Source: Vibrio fortis (lineage in GTDB: Bacteria; Pseudomonadota; Gammaproteobacteria; Enterobacterales; Vibrionaceae). Taken from it: a stretch of DNA of 64,000 nt. Position 1 is the first letter of the stretch; the number at the start of each line of letters is the position of its first letter. The stretch is taken from NCBI RefSeq assembly GCF_024347475.1, contig NZ_AP025488.1, positions 124,001 through 188,000 of the forward strand, in the 5' to 3' direction. Positions 63,205 through 64,000 of this stretch are shown here, piece after piece. The translations under genes and the position numbers were made by a program. A model generated the notes under the pieces. That model was not told the origin of the DNA. It worked only from the letters and a program-made list of their open reading frames with translations, and searched no databases.

Positions 63205-64000
63205 ATGAAACTTCTGTATACCCTAAATGAAAGACCGCCTCATGGGCTTACCCTCCTACTTGCACTACAACATATGCTTGCCTCTATTGGTGGGATCGTT
63301 GCAGTACCATTGATTGTTGGCGCATCCATTGGTTTGCCCAACACTGAAATCGTCTCACTTATTAATGCAGCCTTATTGGCATCGGGAATTGTCACCGTCG
63401 CGCAGTGTCTCGGTTTCGGCCCAATTGGTATCCGCTTACCGGTGGTGATGGGCTCTAGCTTCGCCTTCCTCGGCGTAGCAATCTCGATTGGTAATGAAGG
63501 TGGCGTGAGCGCAATTATGGGCTCAGCATTGATCGGATCATTCGTAGTGATTGCGGCCAGTTTTTACATGGATAAGGTGAGGAAACTGTTTCCTACCGTA
63601 GTAAGTGGTGTCGTAGTGACCTTGATCGGCTTAACCATTTTACCGGTTGCCATGAACTGGGTCGGAGACTCTCCAGCCAATAGTGAACAATTCGCCACAC
63701 TCCCGAAACTCTTTCTCGCGCTGGTCTCTTTAGGGATTGTGGTTTGTGTCTCTGTCTACTGTAGAGGCGCTGTCGCTGCATCGGCCATCGTGATCGGGCT
63801 TGCTGGCGGCTACATAGTGGCGCTATCACTTGGCATGGTAAACCTCGACCAAATTAGCTCTGCAGCTTGGATTGGCGGCCCCGAGCCATTCAAGTATGGC
63901 TTCACATTCTCAATGAGTGCCATTATTAGCATGAGCTTGGTGTACATCGTCGTGATTGCTGAAGCGACGGGCGATTTCATGGCACTTGGCAATAACTGCC
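63205..64000 (+). CDS. NCS2 xanthine/uracil-type permease, 3' end outside window
   Basis: The first 265 codons of a nucleobase permease of the NAT (uracil/xanthine) branch: PPHGLTLLLALQHMLASIGGIVAVPLIVG (typical QH motif), GIRLPVVMGSSFAFLG and FSMSAIISMSLVYIVVIAEATGDFMALG. The reading frame is open to the window end. ATG 63205 follows AGAGGA. It probably imports xanthine or urate, as it follows the purine catabolic genes. No GntR-type operator was seen in its upstream region. Confidence 0.9.
   Translation, partial: MKLLYTLNERPPHGLTLLLALQHMLASIGGIVAVPLIVGASIGLPNTEIVSLINAALLASGIVTVAQCLGFGPIGIRLPVVMGSSFAFLGVAISIGNEGGVSAIMGSALIGSFVVIAASFYMDKVRKLFPTVVSGVVVTLIGLTILPVAMNWVGDSPANSEQFATLPKLFLALVSLGIVVCVSVYCRGAVAASAIVIGLAGGYIVALSLGMVNLDQISSAAWIGGPEPFKYGFTFSMSAIISMSLVYIVVIAEATGDFMALGNNC

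Overview
The window looks like a chromosomal segment of a marine Vibrio, probably near the Splendidus clade. This is an inference from gene content: the mannose/fructose PTS block around manA has the gene content I remember for the V. cholerae VC1820-VC1827 region, attC sites resembling those of Vibrio cassettes flank small hypothetical genes, and many proteins look vibrio-like. No rRNA, tRNA, prophage, integrase gene or CRISPR array was seen. The window ends inside a permease gene.

Layout. (1) 1-5005: a minus-strand maltodextrin-type module (LacI regulator, cytoplasmic GH13 amylase, orphan MalE-like binding protein, aldo/keto reductase) lies between two 102-bp direct repeats. (2) 5029-14788: fructose/mannose PTS proteins (EIIA-EIIC-EIIB, EIIB, HPr-like/EIIA fusion, ManP-like EIIA-EIIB-EIIC, EIIA, EIIC-EIIB), an AraC regulator and manA. 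A 16-bp motif occurs in both divergent promoter regions of this block. (3) 14862-16498: an amino-acid-type binding protein and permease without an ATPase. (4) 16643-24241: a complete Ugp-type ABC transporter with a PHP hydrolase and a HAD phosphatase, preceded by a LysR gene. (5) 24406-26870: MppA-like binding protein divergent from mpaA (murein peptide recycling). (6) 26974-28978: three hypothetical genes separated by two attC-like sites, a small cassette patch without an integrase. (7) 29449-46422: SMR pump, formaldehyde detoxification (frmA, fghA), a small OMP, hypotheticals, a NUDT6-like Nudix protein, aldB with a sigma-54 activator, LysR/GST, a second-type trpS with a Trp-Trp leader peptide, dcuB, HAD, HD and Tag genes. 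(8) 46655-64000: a purine catabolic locus.

The purine locus is a near-complete pathway: GuaD makes xanthine from guanine; XdhAB, matured by XdhC, makes urate; PuuD (membrane cytochrome-type urate hydroxylase), UraH and UraD make allantoin; PuuE, Alc and AllA take it to glyoxylate and urea. Two NCS2 permeases and an AEC transporter accompany them. A GntR/FadR-type regulator sits at its left end, and the palindrome ATTGTATACAAT or a one-mismatch version occurs upstream of the regulator, xdhA, puuE and uraH. I infer one regulon.

Strongest regulatory observations: a trpL-like attenuator ahead of trpS; the GTATAC operator set; a sigma-54 promoter with two palindromic activator sites between aldB and its activator; paired LacI operators; the AraC-linked motif; and a structured leader ahead of frmA.
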